Positions 1-31,229 of a DNA stretch of 64,000 nucleotides are shown in pieces. Numbering within the stretch: position 1 is the first letter of the stretch; every line of letters starts with the position of its first letter. Position numbers and translations under genes: made by a program. The notes beneath the pieces were generated by a model. The model was not told the origin of the DNA and ran no database searches. It saw only the letters and a list, made by a program, of their open reading frames with translations. The DNA is from Warburgia ugandensis (lineage: Eukaryota; Streptophyta; Magnoliopsida; Canellales; Canellaceae), in assembly GCA_035236585.1 (NCBI GenBank), contig CP141135.1:1150001-1214000 (forward strand), written 5' to 3'.

Positions 1-870
1 AGCAACAAGGGCATCGACCAGTGCTAATTGACAGTATAAGGATGTGCTAAATGAGAATATACATCTAGTTACATACGTATAGAAATGGATGTATATTTAC
101 TTAGCCAAGTTGGTTGAATGCCCTATCTCACCCAAAAGGTTTTGGGTTCATATCCACTCACTATTAAAAAACAAATTCCAGTAGATGTCTCTAGATGCAA
201 GCACATCATATATAGACCCGAATATATCAATTTGTCCTTCAAGCTAAACTACAAGTATTGTATATGTTGATGTGTTTCCCACTATATTCACATATTGGTA
301 TATATCTTTCATTTTTATATTTGTATAAAGAGCATGAACAAACTTCCATAATATGATTATCAGCATGGAGTTGGTGTAAAGAACAGGTGACATTATATAT
401 ATAAAGGGGAGCCCTGGCACAATGTAGAGTTGTCGTTGTGCGACCTTGAGGTCACAGGTTCGAGGCATGGAAACAGCCTCTTGCAAAAAATACAAGGCAA
501 GGCAGCATACTATAGACCCTTGTGGTCTGGCCCTTGCTCAGACCCCGCATACACGGGAGCTTCATGCACTAGGCTGCCCTTTTATATAGATATATAACTA
601 GAAACTATGCATCTTCAACATGTACAAGAAGAAGCAGACCAGATGCACATTATAACAACTTGAAACAGCTTTATCTTTCTCTAATATTTACCCCACTCTG
701 TGTTCTATATGATTTGCCAATTTGTATGGATTAACCATCAAAGTATTTTATCAGACGGATTAGCACTGTGGTACGTTCGAGATAATGATCATGGTTAGTT
801 TTCAGCATCATGAAGTGGTTAATGAATTGACATGCACTACAGAAAAATGACAATATATGATTGGACATAC
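1..870 (-). other. Intron of myosin VIII downstream of exon 22 (partial)
   Basis: AT-rich sequence with no exon-like coding on the minus strand. It begins at the donor after exon 22 and runs off the window. It contains one full-length Au SINE (404-584) in antisense orientation to the gene. A tRNA-like stretch at 117-172 ends in a B-box-like GGTTCATATCC but does not fold convincingly. Confidence 0.7.
404..584 (+). mobile_element. Au SINE, full length
   Basis: A tRNA-derived retroposon of the widespread plant Au family. It begins GGGGAGCCCTGGCAC, has a box-A-like start and a box B (AGGTTCGAGGC), the diagnostic GGAAACAGCCTCTTGCA, CTATAGACCCTTGTGGTC and CGGGAGCTTCATGCACTAGG, and ends GGCTGCCCTTTTA. 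The flanks are both TA-rich, so the target duplication cannot be fixed. It lies antisense to the myosin gene. Confidence 0.85.
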
Positions 871-20009
<19,139 letters not shown>

Positions 20010-20037
20010 AGACTTATAGAAAAAGCCCCCCTTTTTC

Positions 20038-20405
20038 CTGCAAATAGCTTATCAAGCTTTAACCGGGTCCCCACTGTCACTTATCTTGTTCAACTCTACT
20101 GGGGGGGACCTTTGCTTGAAAGAAAATTCCCCAAAGTGCCTTACTTCTCAATCATCGACAGTGATTTCAGAGCAAAAGCATACCCAACCCAATTACTATC
20201 TATAATCCTTTATTCCTCCATGCAATTTAACCTTCACTGAACTACAAATCAAGAACAAAGCCAAACTAAGACTATCGCTATATGATGCTGCGATCCAACC
20301 ACTGTTTCGAAGAACACAATCAATCTCAAACTGCTTTCTCAAAACTCCAACAATGCAGTTCTCGTCCACAAAAATATCCAGAAAAAGATATAAATCTCCA
20401 CTCAC
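20038..20405 (-). other. Probable intron in the myosin VIII 5' UTR
   Basis: A strong donor (TTTG/GTGAGTGG) sits at 20,405 and an acceptor (ATTTGCAG/GAAAAAG) at 20,038 on the minus strand, leaving a 28-nt leader exon before the ATG at 20,009. A 368-nt leader intron would remove most upstream ATGs of the otherwise ~780-nt leader. This is inferred from splice-site sequence alone. Confidence 0.4.
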
Positions 20406-20816
20406 CAAACTCCAAAAACCAACACTTAACCCTCGAAATCCTCCTCAAAAACCCCGAAAACCAACTCCGAACATTTCTCCTATAACTTCCTCCTCCTCCG
20501 TAACAACAACTTCAACCTCAAAATACCCCAAAAATAATTTAAAAAATCCGAAAAAATCTTCTGCTGGAACTCGATCTCTAACAGACGATAAACTGCAATC
20601 TCTTCCAAAGAAATCACCAAAAACTAACTGAAAATTCAGCGGAAATTCGTGGAAGACACCAACAGATGGCAAAGTATAGTGAAGATAACTCGAAACCCTA
20701 GAAGGTGGAAGGGAAGAACTCGATCTCTGATTCTTGAAGTCTTCAAAATTCCATGCGAATGAAGAAAAAAATTGCAGCTCTTTCCTTTTTTCTGCGATTG
20801 CAGAAGGGTGGAGGCT

Positions 20817-20824
20817 TTTATATA
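20817..20824 (-). promoter_or_regulatory. TATA box of the myosin VIII gene
   Basis: The minus strand reads TATATAAA inside GCTGTATATAAAAGCC, about 0.8 kb upstream of the start codon. Transcription would begin near 20,790. A telo-box-like AAACCCTA (plus-strand reading) at 20,693-20,700 lies about 90 bp downstream, a position where such boxes are common in plant 5' UTRs. Role inferred from position and sequence only. Confidence 0.55.
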
Positions 20825-20924
20825 CAGCGCTGGTTTTAAATTCCCACCAATATTCAAAAATATTTAAAAAGAAATCTGAAATTGTGAAAGTCAGTAATTC
20901 CGGTTGAACGTTATTCATGATTTT

Positions 20925-22057
20925 AAGAGGACATTTTTGCCCTCATCATTTTTAGCAATTGTAAATCTGAGCCACCCCTATTGTTTATCAAGATCAAGAG
21001 AGATTTCAAGAAATGACAGATCTATGCACTCTCACTCTTTTAATAATCGAGCCGGATCTAGTGTATTATAAGGGATTTGCACTTTCTATTGATTCCCAAC
21101 TCAAATGTCCCACAGTTCTAAAACTATGTAAATAAGATTTTTCAAGCATCTAAATAGTATAGTTTTGATCACAAGAAACAGACGATTAAAAACTTTTTTA
21201 TAAACAATGGTCCAAATTCACCTCTCAAAAACACAGTTTTAGGATGCTAGAATCATTGAATTAGCAAGATTTTGATCTAAGAGACATCAAAGGCTAGAGC
21301 AATCAGACGAACACGTCATATTACTTATGATAGAAGAATGCTCCGAAGGCCCTAAATGAAACTTAGATAGAAGCACCCAATATTTTGCATTCTGAAACCC
21401 ACCATTGAATATTCTTGCCCATCTGTCTCAGTGTTTTGTGTTTGGATAACTAGTAATTTAAACAACATGATGATTGGATCAATCTAGCATCTGAAATTTT
21501 GCAGTTTCTTATCTCAAAAATTAAAATAGTTATAGATATTGTACAAAAATTGTATAAGTTCAATTCTGAAAATTATGATTTTATGATGTTAGAATTATCC
21601 AATCATTGTGAGTTTTTTGTTTACTAATTACCCAAGTTATATGGAGTGCCTCTCGCTAAACTCTATAAATTGGATATTTAAAATCATATTTTGTATAAAC
21701 ATGAATTTAAATATTTTATTAACCAAGGGCTTGAGAATACTTAAAAACTCAATAATCAATGGATTGGACCACCTATTTAACCCAAAGTTTGATATAGTTT
21801 AGCAAAATTGCTCAGGAGACAAAGTAGAGCCAAATGATATTAAAAATCCCAAACATTTATAGGTAAAAAGAGATTAAGTTCAAATATTGTGGATAAAAAT
21901 GACTAAACAAATCCAACAACTACAAAGACTCATGAATATTAGTCAAGAAAAATTGATATCCACGTTGAAAAATTCAGAAGGTTCTTGTAACCCCTAGAAG
22001 ATCTAGGATTAGTCAACTAAAAATGATTAATAAAAGCAAGGAAATATTTATCTAAAA
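20925..22057. other. Intergenic spacer upstream of the myosin promoter
   Basis: AT-rich sequence with short ORFs that resemble no protein I know. No RNA gene or convincing repeat boundary seen. Confidence 0.6.
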
Positions 22058-22554
22058 GGAAAATGTTGGTATAAAGCATGGCCGCATGCTAACAATGGTG
22101 AAGTGCCTTCACTTTTCTATTTTGGGGCTCAGATATCATTGATCCAAGCCGTTCATCTGACACAACTGACTTTGGATATATAAAAGGGCAACCTCCGTGC
22201 ACAAAGCTCCCTCATATATGGGATTTAGGGAAAGAGTGGACCACAAGGATCTATAGCACATTCTAAAAGAAAGGCATGAGCCAAAAGAAAGTCACTGGCC
22301 TCCAAAAAATTTGTTTTAGTTTGTTCAATGCAAACTGTTTGCTTTGAAGAGCTTTTGGCTATTTATTATATCGAGCAAGATGAAAGTACTATTTCTTGGA
22401 TATAATGACTTTCTTTTAAATGAAATCTTGGCCATAAGATATCCAAAGCTAATTGTGTCAGATGAACGGCTTAGATCAATGGTATGTGCACCCACCAAGG
22501 AAAAATAAAAGCACTTCACTGTTGTTGCTGTCTCGCTTTATACCAGCGTTCCCG
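22058..22554. mobile_element. Mutator-like MITE with long inverted arms
   Basis: A non-coding foldback element. The outer ends pair as (G)GTATAAAGC against GCTTTATACC, and further in, GATCCAAGCCGTTCATCTGA at 22,141 pairs with its complement near 22,463. The arms extend about 200 bp each. Flanking TATCTAAAA (22,049-22,057) and TATCTAAGA (22,555-22,563) fit the 9-bp duplication of Mutator-like elements, with one mismatch. There is no transposase, so it would need one in trans. Confidence 0.7.
22183..22262 (-). mobile_element. Au SINE 3' fragment inside a MITE arm
   Basis: The plus strand reads AAAGGGCAACCTCCGTGCAC, AAGCTCCCTCATATATGGG and GTGGACCACAAGGATCTATA, the reverse complement of the Au 3' end. 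It interrupts the left arm of the inverted-repeat element at 22,058-22,554, and the opposite arm has no match to it. Confidence 0.7.
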
Positions 22555-22563
22555 TATCTAAGA

Positions 22564-24470
22564 ATAGCTTATGGCCATGTAAAAGTTATAGTCCATTTTT
22601 AAATTCCAAACAAACTCAAAACCATGTTTTCATATTAATCATTTCATAATATATGTGTAAAGAAAAGGAAAAAAAAGAACTTGTTCAACCAAGGAATACA
22701 TTTCTTTTCCTTCTTTATCATGCCTTGAGGTTTAATTATGCTAATAGACATCCGGACTCCTGGGAGAACCATCTGTTAATGTTAAATTATGCTACGAGAT
22801 ATTGACTCTTCTGAGAACCAGTAACGCGTAAACCATGTCAAACGAAGACTTGTCAATGTCTGAACCGAACGGATTCAAAATGAATAATTTTATAAAATAT
22901 TAGTGCATAAACCAGTCTGAATCTTCCTTGGCCTTCAATCAATTGAAATTATTTGTCTACGAAGAACTTTGTCCTGCTGTGGCCAATTTTGTCAACTTAC
23001 ACCAACACACCCTACCAGTTGGCGCAGACGATGACTTCGCTATTAACACCGTGTCGCTAAACATTGCTTAGGTGGCTTCTAGTGGGCGAGTCTAGATAAC
23101 ATTTCTCTATAAACAATATTTCATAAGATTTGACCAAAATAATTATTAATTCCTGTCTTTAGGAGGGTATTTTCGTCATTATTGTAAAATAAGATAATAT
23201 TCCATTAATTCCCTGAACATTCTTCTGAATTAAATAAACAAATGCCATCCGAAAACAAAAAATCTGCTTCAAATAAGGGATGTATCCGTCATTTCTGGGA
23301 AGGCAACGGCTAGTAAATTCTTTCCCTTACAGAAGAAGACTTAATTAGGTAAATTTGTGGGTGCGGCTTAAACATGGACGGTTGATCTTGAACCAAGGGT
23401 GGAGATGAGACAAGGAGCACGATGGGAGAAAAGGCAAGATCGCCAGCTTTTGTGGAAAGCCGGCAAAAAACGTCTGCTTCTGCTTCGTCTTTCTCCTTTG
23501 AATTGTCATATTTGGCGGCTTCGAATCGGCTCTCGCGCCGCTCAATCAGCATATTAAATATTCTCCAAAAATCCCCCAAAATTTTGGGAGATGAAAAATG
23601 CTCGTGTAGTGATCTGAACCGTTGGCCAGGTGGGCCCTATGATGGATTGATCTTGATGAAGAACCCGATCTAGGCGAATCAACGGTTAGTTTACATGGAT
23701 TAAAATCATGAAAATATAAGAAATGGACGTCATAGATCATCTAATGGATGAGAATTTCAGAGCATGCTTGTAATGGGATCTAGAAGATGAAGGTTTTGGA
23801 TCCCATTGAGATCCTCTAGACAATCTTATCTTATTTACTCTCTAGATCACCATATAAATCTCAAAAAATGAAAGGTGATAATCATATAGTAAGTGGGCCC
23901 ATCGCCTAATCTGATTAAAGAAACCATTTTGATCCATTTTCTATTTATATTCAAATTTATGTCCCTACCATAATAAGTGCCGCGTAATCTCTTAGAGATA
24001 GCATTATAATTGCCAGATTACGTGATTAAAGCATAATCGGAACCAAATGATCTCTTCATTTCTAAGGCATCGTAGCAAAACCAACTTCAAATTTCAAAAT
24101 CAGGTTCCAAATAATGAATTAGATTTCTTCAATGGATGACCGATCTGATTAGTTTAAGTTGACACCGTCGTCTTGATCTAGCGCACCATCGCTAAAATAC
24201 CGCCTAATCATGCTTAGCTGCCAAAATAATGGAGTCTCATTCTGGGGTTCCATGGCCCCACCAGAATTATCTCTAAGCAATGGATTTGTACGGAATTTCA
24301 GAAAGCCAGTTGTATTTTTCATGAGAGAATCGGAAGAAGAGGGCCCACCAAAGATATAAATTCCATCAGCGTGTGGTTGGATTTAGTGAAAATGGTTGCT
24401 AAAGAAGAGCTTTCTTAAGATGTTAAAGGCCAAGAGTTCATTCAACTGCACAATTCTCCATTGAGTTTGA
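22564..24470. other. Intergenic spacer
   Basis: No recognisable gene. The ORF on the minus strand at 23,310-23,579 (89 residues) and its plus-strand shadow match nothing I recognise. The stretch 23,600-23,700 has the phrases AACCGTTGGCCAGGTGGGCCC and ATCAACGGTTAG that recur in the spacer DNA of this window. Confidence 0.55.
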
Positions 24471-24474
24471 GCTA

Positions 24475-25020
24475 AGCTTATCTTATCGAAGAATGCTAAA
24501 CTGATCGCACTATGGCATGTCTAGCGATCGTCTTCTTTAGAATTCACCTTTGAATGATCCAACTTGTTCATCCCATTACTCTAGATTTAGATGTCTTATA
24601 GATTCAAAAGCATAAAATTTAGATGATTCTAAGATCTAAAATGCATTTGGCAAGTTGCGCTGAGAAACGATAATTCAAAAACTTTATAAACAAAACAGTT
24701 TCTTAGAGCTAGAATCATTCATACCATACGATTTTTTACTTAAAGTTGGAAATATGGTCCCTGGAGTACTAGGCCTCAATTTAGCATTCCTCTATCTTAT
24801 TTATGTGTTTTATTGTAATTGTTTATTAGAGATTACAAAAAATAAAGAGTCTTAGAAGCCAGAATGCTAAATCGAAGTGTCATATAAGACACACGGTTAA
24901 AATGTGTCCAACCGATTGCATGAAGGAGCCCACTTTTGAATGATCTGACTAATTTATCCTACTCCTCAACCAAGTATCTTATCCCGCGCTTTGGTTTAGC
25001 ATTCCTCTAAGATAGAAACC
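24475..25020. mobile_element. Two related foldback MITE-like units in tandem
   Basis: Unit A (24,475-24,799) opens with CGAAGAATGCTAAACT and closes with TTTAGCATTCCTCTATC. Unit B (24,850-25,020) opens with AGAATGCTAAATCGAAG and closes with TTTAGCATTCCTCTAAGATAG. Both contain a homologous core (TTTGAATGATC followed by TTCATCCCATTACTC in A, TTTATCCTACTCC in B). Unit B lacks about 150 bp present in A. No coding capacity. Superfamily not assignable. Confidence 0.5.
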
Positions 25021-25296
25021 AACAAATATGAGAATGAAAACGAGCAGTCCAAACCAAATTGGCTGGTTTGCACGGCAATTTAATATGATACTAGTATACG
25101 TACAAAACTCACCCAAAATCATTACAAAGAAAAGCGTGTTGCTCTAATTAGAATATACTTTTTGACAACTAATGGGTTTGACAAAATGGCTCTAACTTTT
25201 TCCAATCAAGTGTAGTGACCAAGTTGGAATGGGGTCCAATGATAAGAAAAGGTGTAGTGGCCTGCCCGCACTCACTCTCTCTTGCTCCTGCAACCT

Positions 25297-25734
25297 ATCA
25301 CGGCCTTATCTTTCGGACCATGCAGCCTAAACCAAGCTCCTAGCTAACTCTTCTTACTACTAAGAGACTTGCAAACAAAGTGGCAACAAGAGAAAGACTT
25401 ATGTTACTTAATAAATGCTTACACTCTTGGATGGCATGCAAAAGAGAGACCTTACCTGCACAACTCTTCCAGCTTCTCAACAAATGGCTAGGATCATGCT
25501 ACATGTCTACCATCTTAAGGTTAGGCTGCTCTAGAAGTTACACTAGAATTTTACATCCACTTTCACTAGAAATATCTAGCCTAGATGTTATTTTAAGGAC
25601 CAATCTTAACCCTTCTAAAACATCTAGACATTTCCAGAAACTATTACATATTACTTCTAGACAATGGGCTTTTGAAAGTTAGGCCGAGCATTATAGGCCT
25701 TTTAAAAGGAGCCTAACTCCTTAGGATCATGACA
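25297..25734 (-). repeat. 3' LTR of the gag-only element
   Basis: 438 bp, starting TGTCATGATCC after a polypurine tract. It shares with 26,634-27,005 CTAGGATCATG(C/T)TACATGTCTA (plus strand) and the end CGGCCTTATCT. The expected terminal CA is changed to TA. Confidence 0.6.
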
Positions 25735-25999
25735 TTCTCCCCCACCTATAATGTCGATGTCCTTGTTCACTTCGGATATCAATCTAATAGTTAAAGACCA
25801 CCGATGCGTACTGGCCATGTTGGCTATTTGTACCACTCATCCTTGTATTCCTTCTCTTCGCGTCATATTGCACAAAATTCTTGCTTGTCTGGGCAGTCGC
25901 ATGCTCTCTGGTCACCTCCACATAGATCATGCAACTGTCTCACCATTCATGCCATTTGCTTTTTGTGAGTTGTCTCCTTTCTTATGCCAATCTACTTTA

Positions 26000-26605
26000 T
26001 CCTTTCCTTTGAAATCTCCCTCACCAAGCCCTCTGCGGGGATAGCTCGATGTGCCTCAGCCTAGTGTCTCTTCCATCCTCCTTGGCCTTTCTCTCTCAAT
26101 AAGTCGTTCTGCCGCAGCCATTGCCGATGCTAGGTCCTTGCTGCCTCTGAATTGTAACTCCTACTTAGCCCATCCCTGTAAACCATTAATAAAAAAGAAT
26201 ATTTGTCTTCCTCTCCCATGTTGGATAGGTCAAGGATCAAGGCGTAAACTATTTCACATAGTCTTTGATGGTGTTATAGTATGTCTTAGTTTAGCCAGTT
26301 TCTTCCCTGCCACACAGGCAACCTTCTCTAGAAGAAATTGTCATAGCCTTGAAGGTGTCAATTGCCTTCCCCAAGCCTTCAAAACCACGTAACTCTTTCT
26401 TTGCCTCTTGAACTGCGCCACTAAGGGAGTCTACTTTGTCTTTCACGTTGTCTACGGCAAGCTCCATCTTGTTCACACATACTTCACGTACAGCATAATC
26501 CAAGGAACTCTCTGCAGCATTCCTTAGATGTGCTAGGCTTCTTGGTCTTCTGGGTAGACCCATGTCAACACCTTCGCTTCCCATCAAGCTAGTTGTCGTG
26601 CCCAC
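26000..26605 (-). pseudogene. Degenerate retrotransposon gag
   Basis: The frame 26,291-26,605 (minus) is open for 104 residues and contains a coiled-coil-like charged stretch (LSGAVQEAKKELRGFEG). Further down, other frames give KDYV, then LIMVYRDG- and AMAAAERL-like fragments, which are landmarks of plant gypsy gag proteins. Several stops and frameshifts separate them. Non-functional. Confidence 0.55.
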
Positions 26606-26633
26606 GCAATCAAACTTGCTCTAATACTAATTA

Positions 26634-27005
26634 TCACAGCCTTATCTCAAACCGCATGGCATGTGTGCTAGGCTCTTATACTTAGCCCTCGGTAAGCCTA
26701 AATCAAGCTTCTACCTAGCTTTTCTGAGTACTAAGAGAATTGCACACAAACTGCACAAGAGAAGCACTTCTTTTACTCAATGGATGCTTGCAACTTGCAT
26801 GGCCTACAAATGAGACTCTTACCTATTATATAGCGCTCAATGAATGGTTAGGATCATGTTACATGTCTACCATCTTATAGTTAGGATTACTCTAGAAGCT
26901 ATACTAGAATCTTCCATATACTTTCACTACAAATGTCTAGCCTATATCTATTTTAAGAACTAATCTAAAAACCCTTCTATAACACGTAGATATTTCCGTA
27001 GACTA
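26634..27005 (-). repeat. 5' LTR of the gag-only element (truncated)
   Basis: Direct repeat of 25,297 to about 25,645, with visible scattered substitutions and small indels. Its outer ~90 bp, present in the other LTR, are absent; the homology stops near TCCGTAGACTAC. Confidence 0.6.
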
Positions 27006-30000
27006 CTGACAAATTGGTGCAAATTTGGCCAGCGAAGGGCTTTGACACTTTTTTTTTCCTTTATTTGAAAATTTTTCTTTTTCCCATAAAATATGATAAA
27101 AAATAGTATATATTATTTATATATGACCCATAACAAACTTCCATCATAGAAAGTTGATAGAAGAACAAATTGTGAAAATAGAGTAGTAGTTTGGGGAATA
27201 AACTGTCGATTGAACAGGTAGCTGAGAGGAGATAACTGTACTTTCGCTACTTTTATAATGCGATTTACAAGAGCATTATAGACACAAAAGTAACCCATGT
27301 TACAAGGGTTGGGTCATTGGGTCTTTTTGGCCCCGCCTGCAGGTCTCATATGGCCAGCAAACTGCATGCGAAGGTTGACTAGTTCATTATGTAGACCTGG
27401 ATGGATTGATTCCAGACAATGAAATGGTTTTACCAAGTCGTCTCATGACCACTACCAACGACGAGTCAAAGACAAACTCTTGTAGACTACGTCTCAATGG
27501 GCTGTTCAGCACAAGGACAGCTATTCAAGGATAAGCTTTTTCATGTGGGATGACATTCAGTTGATCTAGACTAGCCATCTGCTGGCCCTACCATGGAGGC
27601 ATCTGAACTGTCCAATCAAGTACATAATTCGCCACTAAATGTGGAAAATCCTCTTACGTATTGTTTATCGTCCATTTGCAACTTCTTGATCAGACATCCA
27701 GGATCGTCTGATCAGGATACTTGTGGGCCCACCGAATGAACTGTCGTGGATCCATCAAATATGGGCACTTCCAATTTTGTAAGATTATAGTTGGGTTTTA
27801 GGAGTGAAAAAAGGGCAAGAACTGGCCCACCCCATGTGTTATGTTTGATAATTATAAAGTGAGGAGTGTAAAAAGGGAAATGAAAGTAGGAACTGAACTC
27901 CACATCTAAAGCCTAGGGCCCACCATGAGGAGGCAATAATGCAAGGGTGGCCAGGCCCATTGAGTTCCCTTTAAGAACACCATGAATGTGACCTCCAACC
28001 TAAGCAAATACGGATTTTTCTATTCGTATATACAACGTGAAATTGACTAAAGTTTTGCGTCTGAAACTTGTATGAACTCTTTATGTCGGTCCCATGAGAA
28101 ATGCCTAACCATTTGGGTCCACCAGGATACATTTGATAATGGCGAACCACTTGGCCGAAACCTTGACTTGGCTGGCTCAAGTTAAGGCTCGATGCTGTGG
28201 ATACATAATGGGTTGCAGATAAGAACGAGGAAAAGCTGAAAACAATGGCATGCTCTTTCCTAATTATTCTAGAATTTCTGGGGCCCATGTGATTTGCATG
28301 GATTCGATCGCATCCGTTTATCTAATAGAAACCAATGTAATGTTCCATTATTTACGATTTTACATTGATCTAATGATTCAAGGCAGAGAAAGGGAAGTTG
28401 CTGATTTTTGTTGACTTTGTCTGGTGGATGGTGAATTAATTTCGCATGGGACCATAAACATGAGGGTATAGTTTCTTGACCATCTACGAATTCAACGATT
28501 TAGATCAGATGTACGTTTTTCTGAAATCTTGCCCATGGATATTAGTTTACGACCACTTTTTCTTAAAGGGTAATATTATAATCTTTTCTATTTTTGATAC
28601 ATTAGCCCCTTATTAAATGGTAGAGAGCTGTATCTCTATATGTGGCTCCGATTTATTAAGATCCAGTCTGTTTATAATGTTGTCCTTAACTTAGATGGAC
28701 CATCCTTCCAAGTTCTCATTCACTGGAGGATCTTAGCCATTGCTTCTTTTAGTTATGAGATGGTTTGTAAAACTTTTGACGGTTCATTCTACAATCCAAG
28801 TAATCAGCTAGTGGGATCATACAGTGGATAGAAGTTTTGGAACATGAAACATTAAGTCAGTGGCAAAACTGTGAACGATTCAGATCTTCATAAATCTGAG
28901 TTCAAATAGAGTTATAGCCATTCGTGACATCAGTCAGGGGCTTATGAGTTAAAAAAAATAGAGGGCAATTATATCAATTCCCTTTCTTAAATCTTTAAGT
29001 CCTCCTTGCCTCGTAACCTTTCATCGCCACCACTCATTAACCAAGGTAATCCTTAATCCTGCGGTTTACATTTCATCATCCAGTCACTTGGGATGATTGT
29101 AAAAGGAGAGCATCGACTATCGGAAGAAGCAAAAAATCAAATCTAGGAAAACATCGAAGCAAGTTTTTTTTTCTCGTAGTGTTAATTTTTTCCCCTTCTA
29201 CATGAATAATTGAAGAGTGCATATTAAGGCAGGATGATTGAAATACACAGTCCATTATAGCCTAGTGATTAAGCTGAGGCGCCTCTTTGATAAGTAGGTC
29301 ATGGGCTTGAGATAAGGCATGACATACCTGTGGAGAACAGGGAGCTTGCATGTTGAGGGAGGTTGCGTCCCAAGAGATATATATGAAAAAAGGGTGCAAG
29401 TATAAAAACCTATTGGTTGAAAATGATATAAATATAAAGACCTATTGGGTGTTTGACTTTCCAGCTCAAAAAAATGACAGAGGATTGAACAATAATGGTA
29501 TATAAGGATCAAATGGTACACGAGGTGGTTAGAAAAGTATAGGTACTAGAACCAAAATGAGGTGCAGGTCAAATGATACACAAGGTGGTGGCTCACTTTT
29601 CTCTATTTTTCCATTGTCCCAAGACGTTTATCTGGTTCAGCCTGAACCACGTATCCTTATACCAAAACACACATCCATGGGAATCCTTAAGGCCTCCAAT
29701 TTTGGTCTTTTGGTTGTAAAATAGTCCAAGAGAACCTGAAATGTAGGCCTCACAATTTTCCAATAGATGTAAATTTTGGCAGCAAGGACATAGCAGAATC
29801 ACATCAACATCCTGGATCTAAAAAAAGGCAGAAAAAAAGAGTCTGCAACCCATATTAATGCACCCCAATATGTAGGGTAGAAATTCTTCACAAAAGAGTC
29901 GTGCACACATTTGACATTTGTAATGCTCCCATTGATTTCACCTTGGAAAGAAGCTCTCTGTCAAACAGCCCATGAATGTACTCCACCTCTGCAACTCCCA

Positions 30001-30880
30001 GCCTCCCAGCAACAACAAGACAAATCCATTCGTCTATTAGTCCCGAGGGGAACAGCCGTTCCTTTGTCTTCACCATCATCAATCCCTAAAGACCAAAAAA
30101 CAGACTTTTGAAGTTGGAAACATGCTTCCCCATCCCCTTTTCTTCAATCAAATAGCCACAAGCCCATGTTTTCTCTTGGGTTTTACGAGATGACCCATTA
30201 TGCCGCTATAATTGAGACTCAACAAGATAGAATTCCTTTTCAGTGGTTCCAACATGTCCCAGTTACACCTTTTACATCCAAACATACTTGGACAAGTGAA
30301 AATTTTATGCAGCTACAAATACACATCGGAGAAGCACAACACCCATAGTGAAATCTATTAAGTAGTCGGGAGATGCCTGGACAAAGTTGAATTCTTACAA
30401 ACCATCGACATTATGATTGAACTCATCAGATTCTGATTGTGAAGATAGTAATATGGTTAATAGCACAGATCAAATCAGTGATGCAGAGTAATAGCCCTAC
30501 AAATCATGTTTTGCTGCAAATGGAGAGGTTTGACCAGAACGCTTGGTTGCTCACTTCTTACATCTCTAAGTTGAAGGGCTCTAAGTAAAATACCCAAAGG
30601 CTGTGTGAATTAGCAGCACCCATGATCAGAAACCATGAGTACTTGCACATATATTGGTTAAACAAACGAGGACATTTCTTCTACCTATAAAGTCCTCATT
30701 CTTCATAAGGCTAAATTTATCATTTCAGGTTACAATGTTGATGGAAAAAGAGGCAAAACTCTGTACCCATATTTGTCTGTGCAGTCTTAAGTAATAATGA
30801 GGATGTTGGCTTTTTTCCTTGCTCTTTTACGTCTCCTCCTGGTTCCTGACTGCAATGTTTCTAGCTCTTGCGCTCCTCTT
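27006..30880. other. Intergenic spacer, 3.9 kb
   Basis: No gene recognised. There are several GGGCCCACC-type phrases (27,721, 27,918, 28,121). A tRNA-like start at 29,252-29,320 (box-A-like AGCCTAGTGATTAAGC and box-B-like GGTCATGGGCTTGAG) may be a second SINE family. Short minus-strand ORFs at 29,593-29,802 and 29,888-30,082 are unidentified. Confidence 0.5.
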
Positions 30881-30888
30881 TATAAAAG
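30881..30888 (+). promoter_or_regulatory. TATA box of the peroxidase pseudogene
   Basis: TATAAAAG lies 55 bp upstream of the ATG at 30,943. It gives the copy a promoter like that of a normal gene, so it is not a processed copy. Confidence 0.5.
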
Positions 30889-31185
30889 GAGTAGAAAGAG
30901 GAGAGGGGTTAGGGCGGGAGAGGCTAGGAAGATGGGAAGGAGATGGGAAGAGAGAGAAGAAATCTGATTAACTTGAAGAACATCTCTAGCATTGTCTTCT
31001 CCATCTTCCTCTGTGTCATCTGAGCTTCATCTTCATCTCTGAGCTATGATTTTTACAAGGTTAGCTGTCCCAATATGGAGAGACTGATACACATTGTGGT
31101 GTCGCACAAACAGCTTGAAGGGTTAACCACTGCTGCTGGAGCTCTTCGAATTTTCTTCCATGACAGCTTCGTTGAGGTCTGCATC

Positions 31186-31186
<1 letters not shown>

Positions 31187-31229
<43 letters not shown>

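Larger units (their letters stand above)
25297..27005 (-). mobile_element. Ty3/gypsy-type remnant with gag only
   Basis: Read on the minus strand: a 5' LTR-like copy (26,634-27,005), then a decayed primer-binding site (AGTATTAGAGC, compare TGGTATCAGAGC of elements primed by initiator tRNA-Met), then a gag region, then a polypurine tract (AGGTGGGGGAGAA, about 25,735-25,747) and a 3' LTR starting TGTCATGATCC at 25,734. Only about 0.9 kb lies between the LTRs, so all of pol is missing. The 5' LTR lacks its first ~90 bp. The superfamily is inferred from the gag. Confidence 0.65.

Noticed and set aside
117-172. tRNA-like stretch with GGTTCATATCC
   Set aside because: No complete cloverleaf or acceptor stem could be drawn; no matching 3' part.
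20445-20918. 157-residue ORF on the minus strand
   Set aside because: It begins upstream of the TATA box and runs through the myosin leader; composition is low-complexity and it crosses the predicted transcription start.
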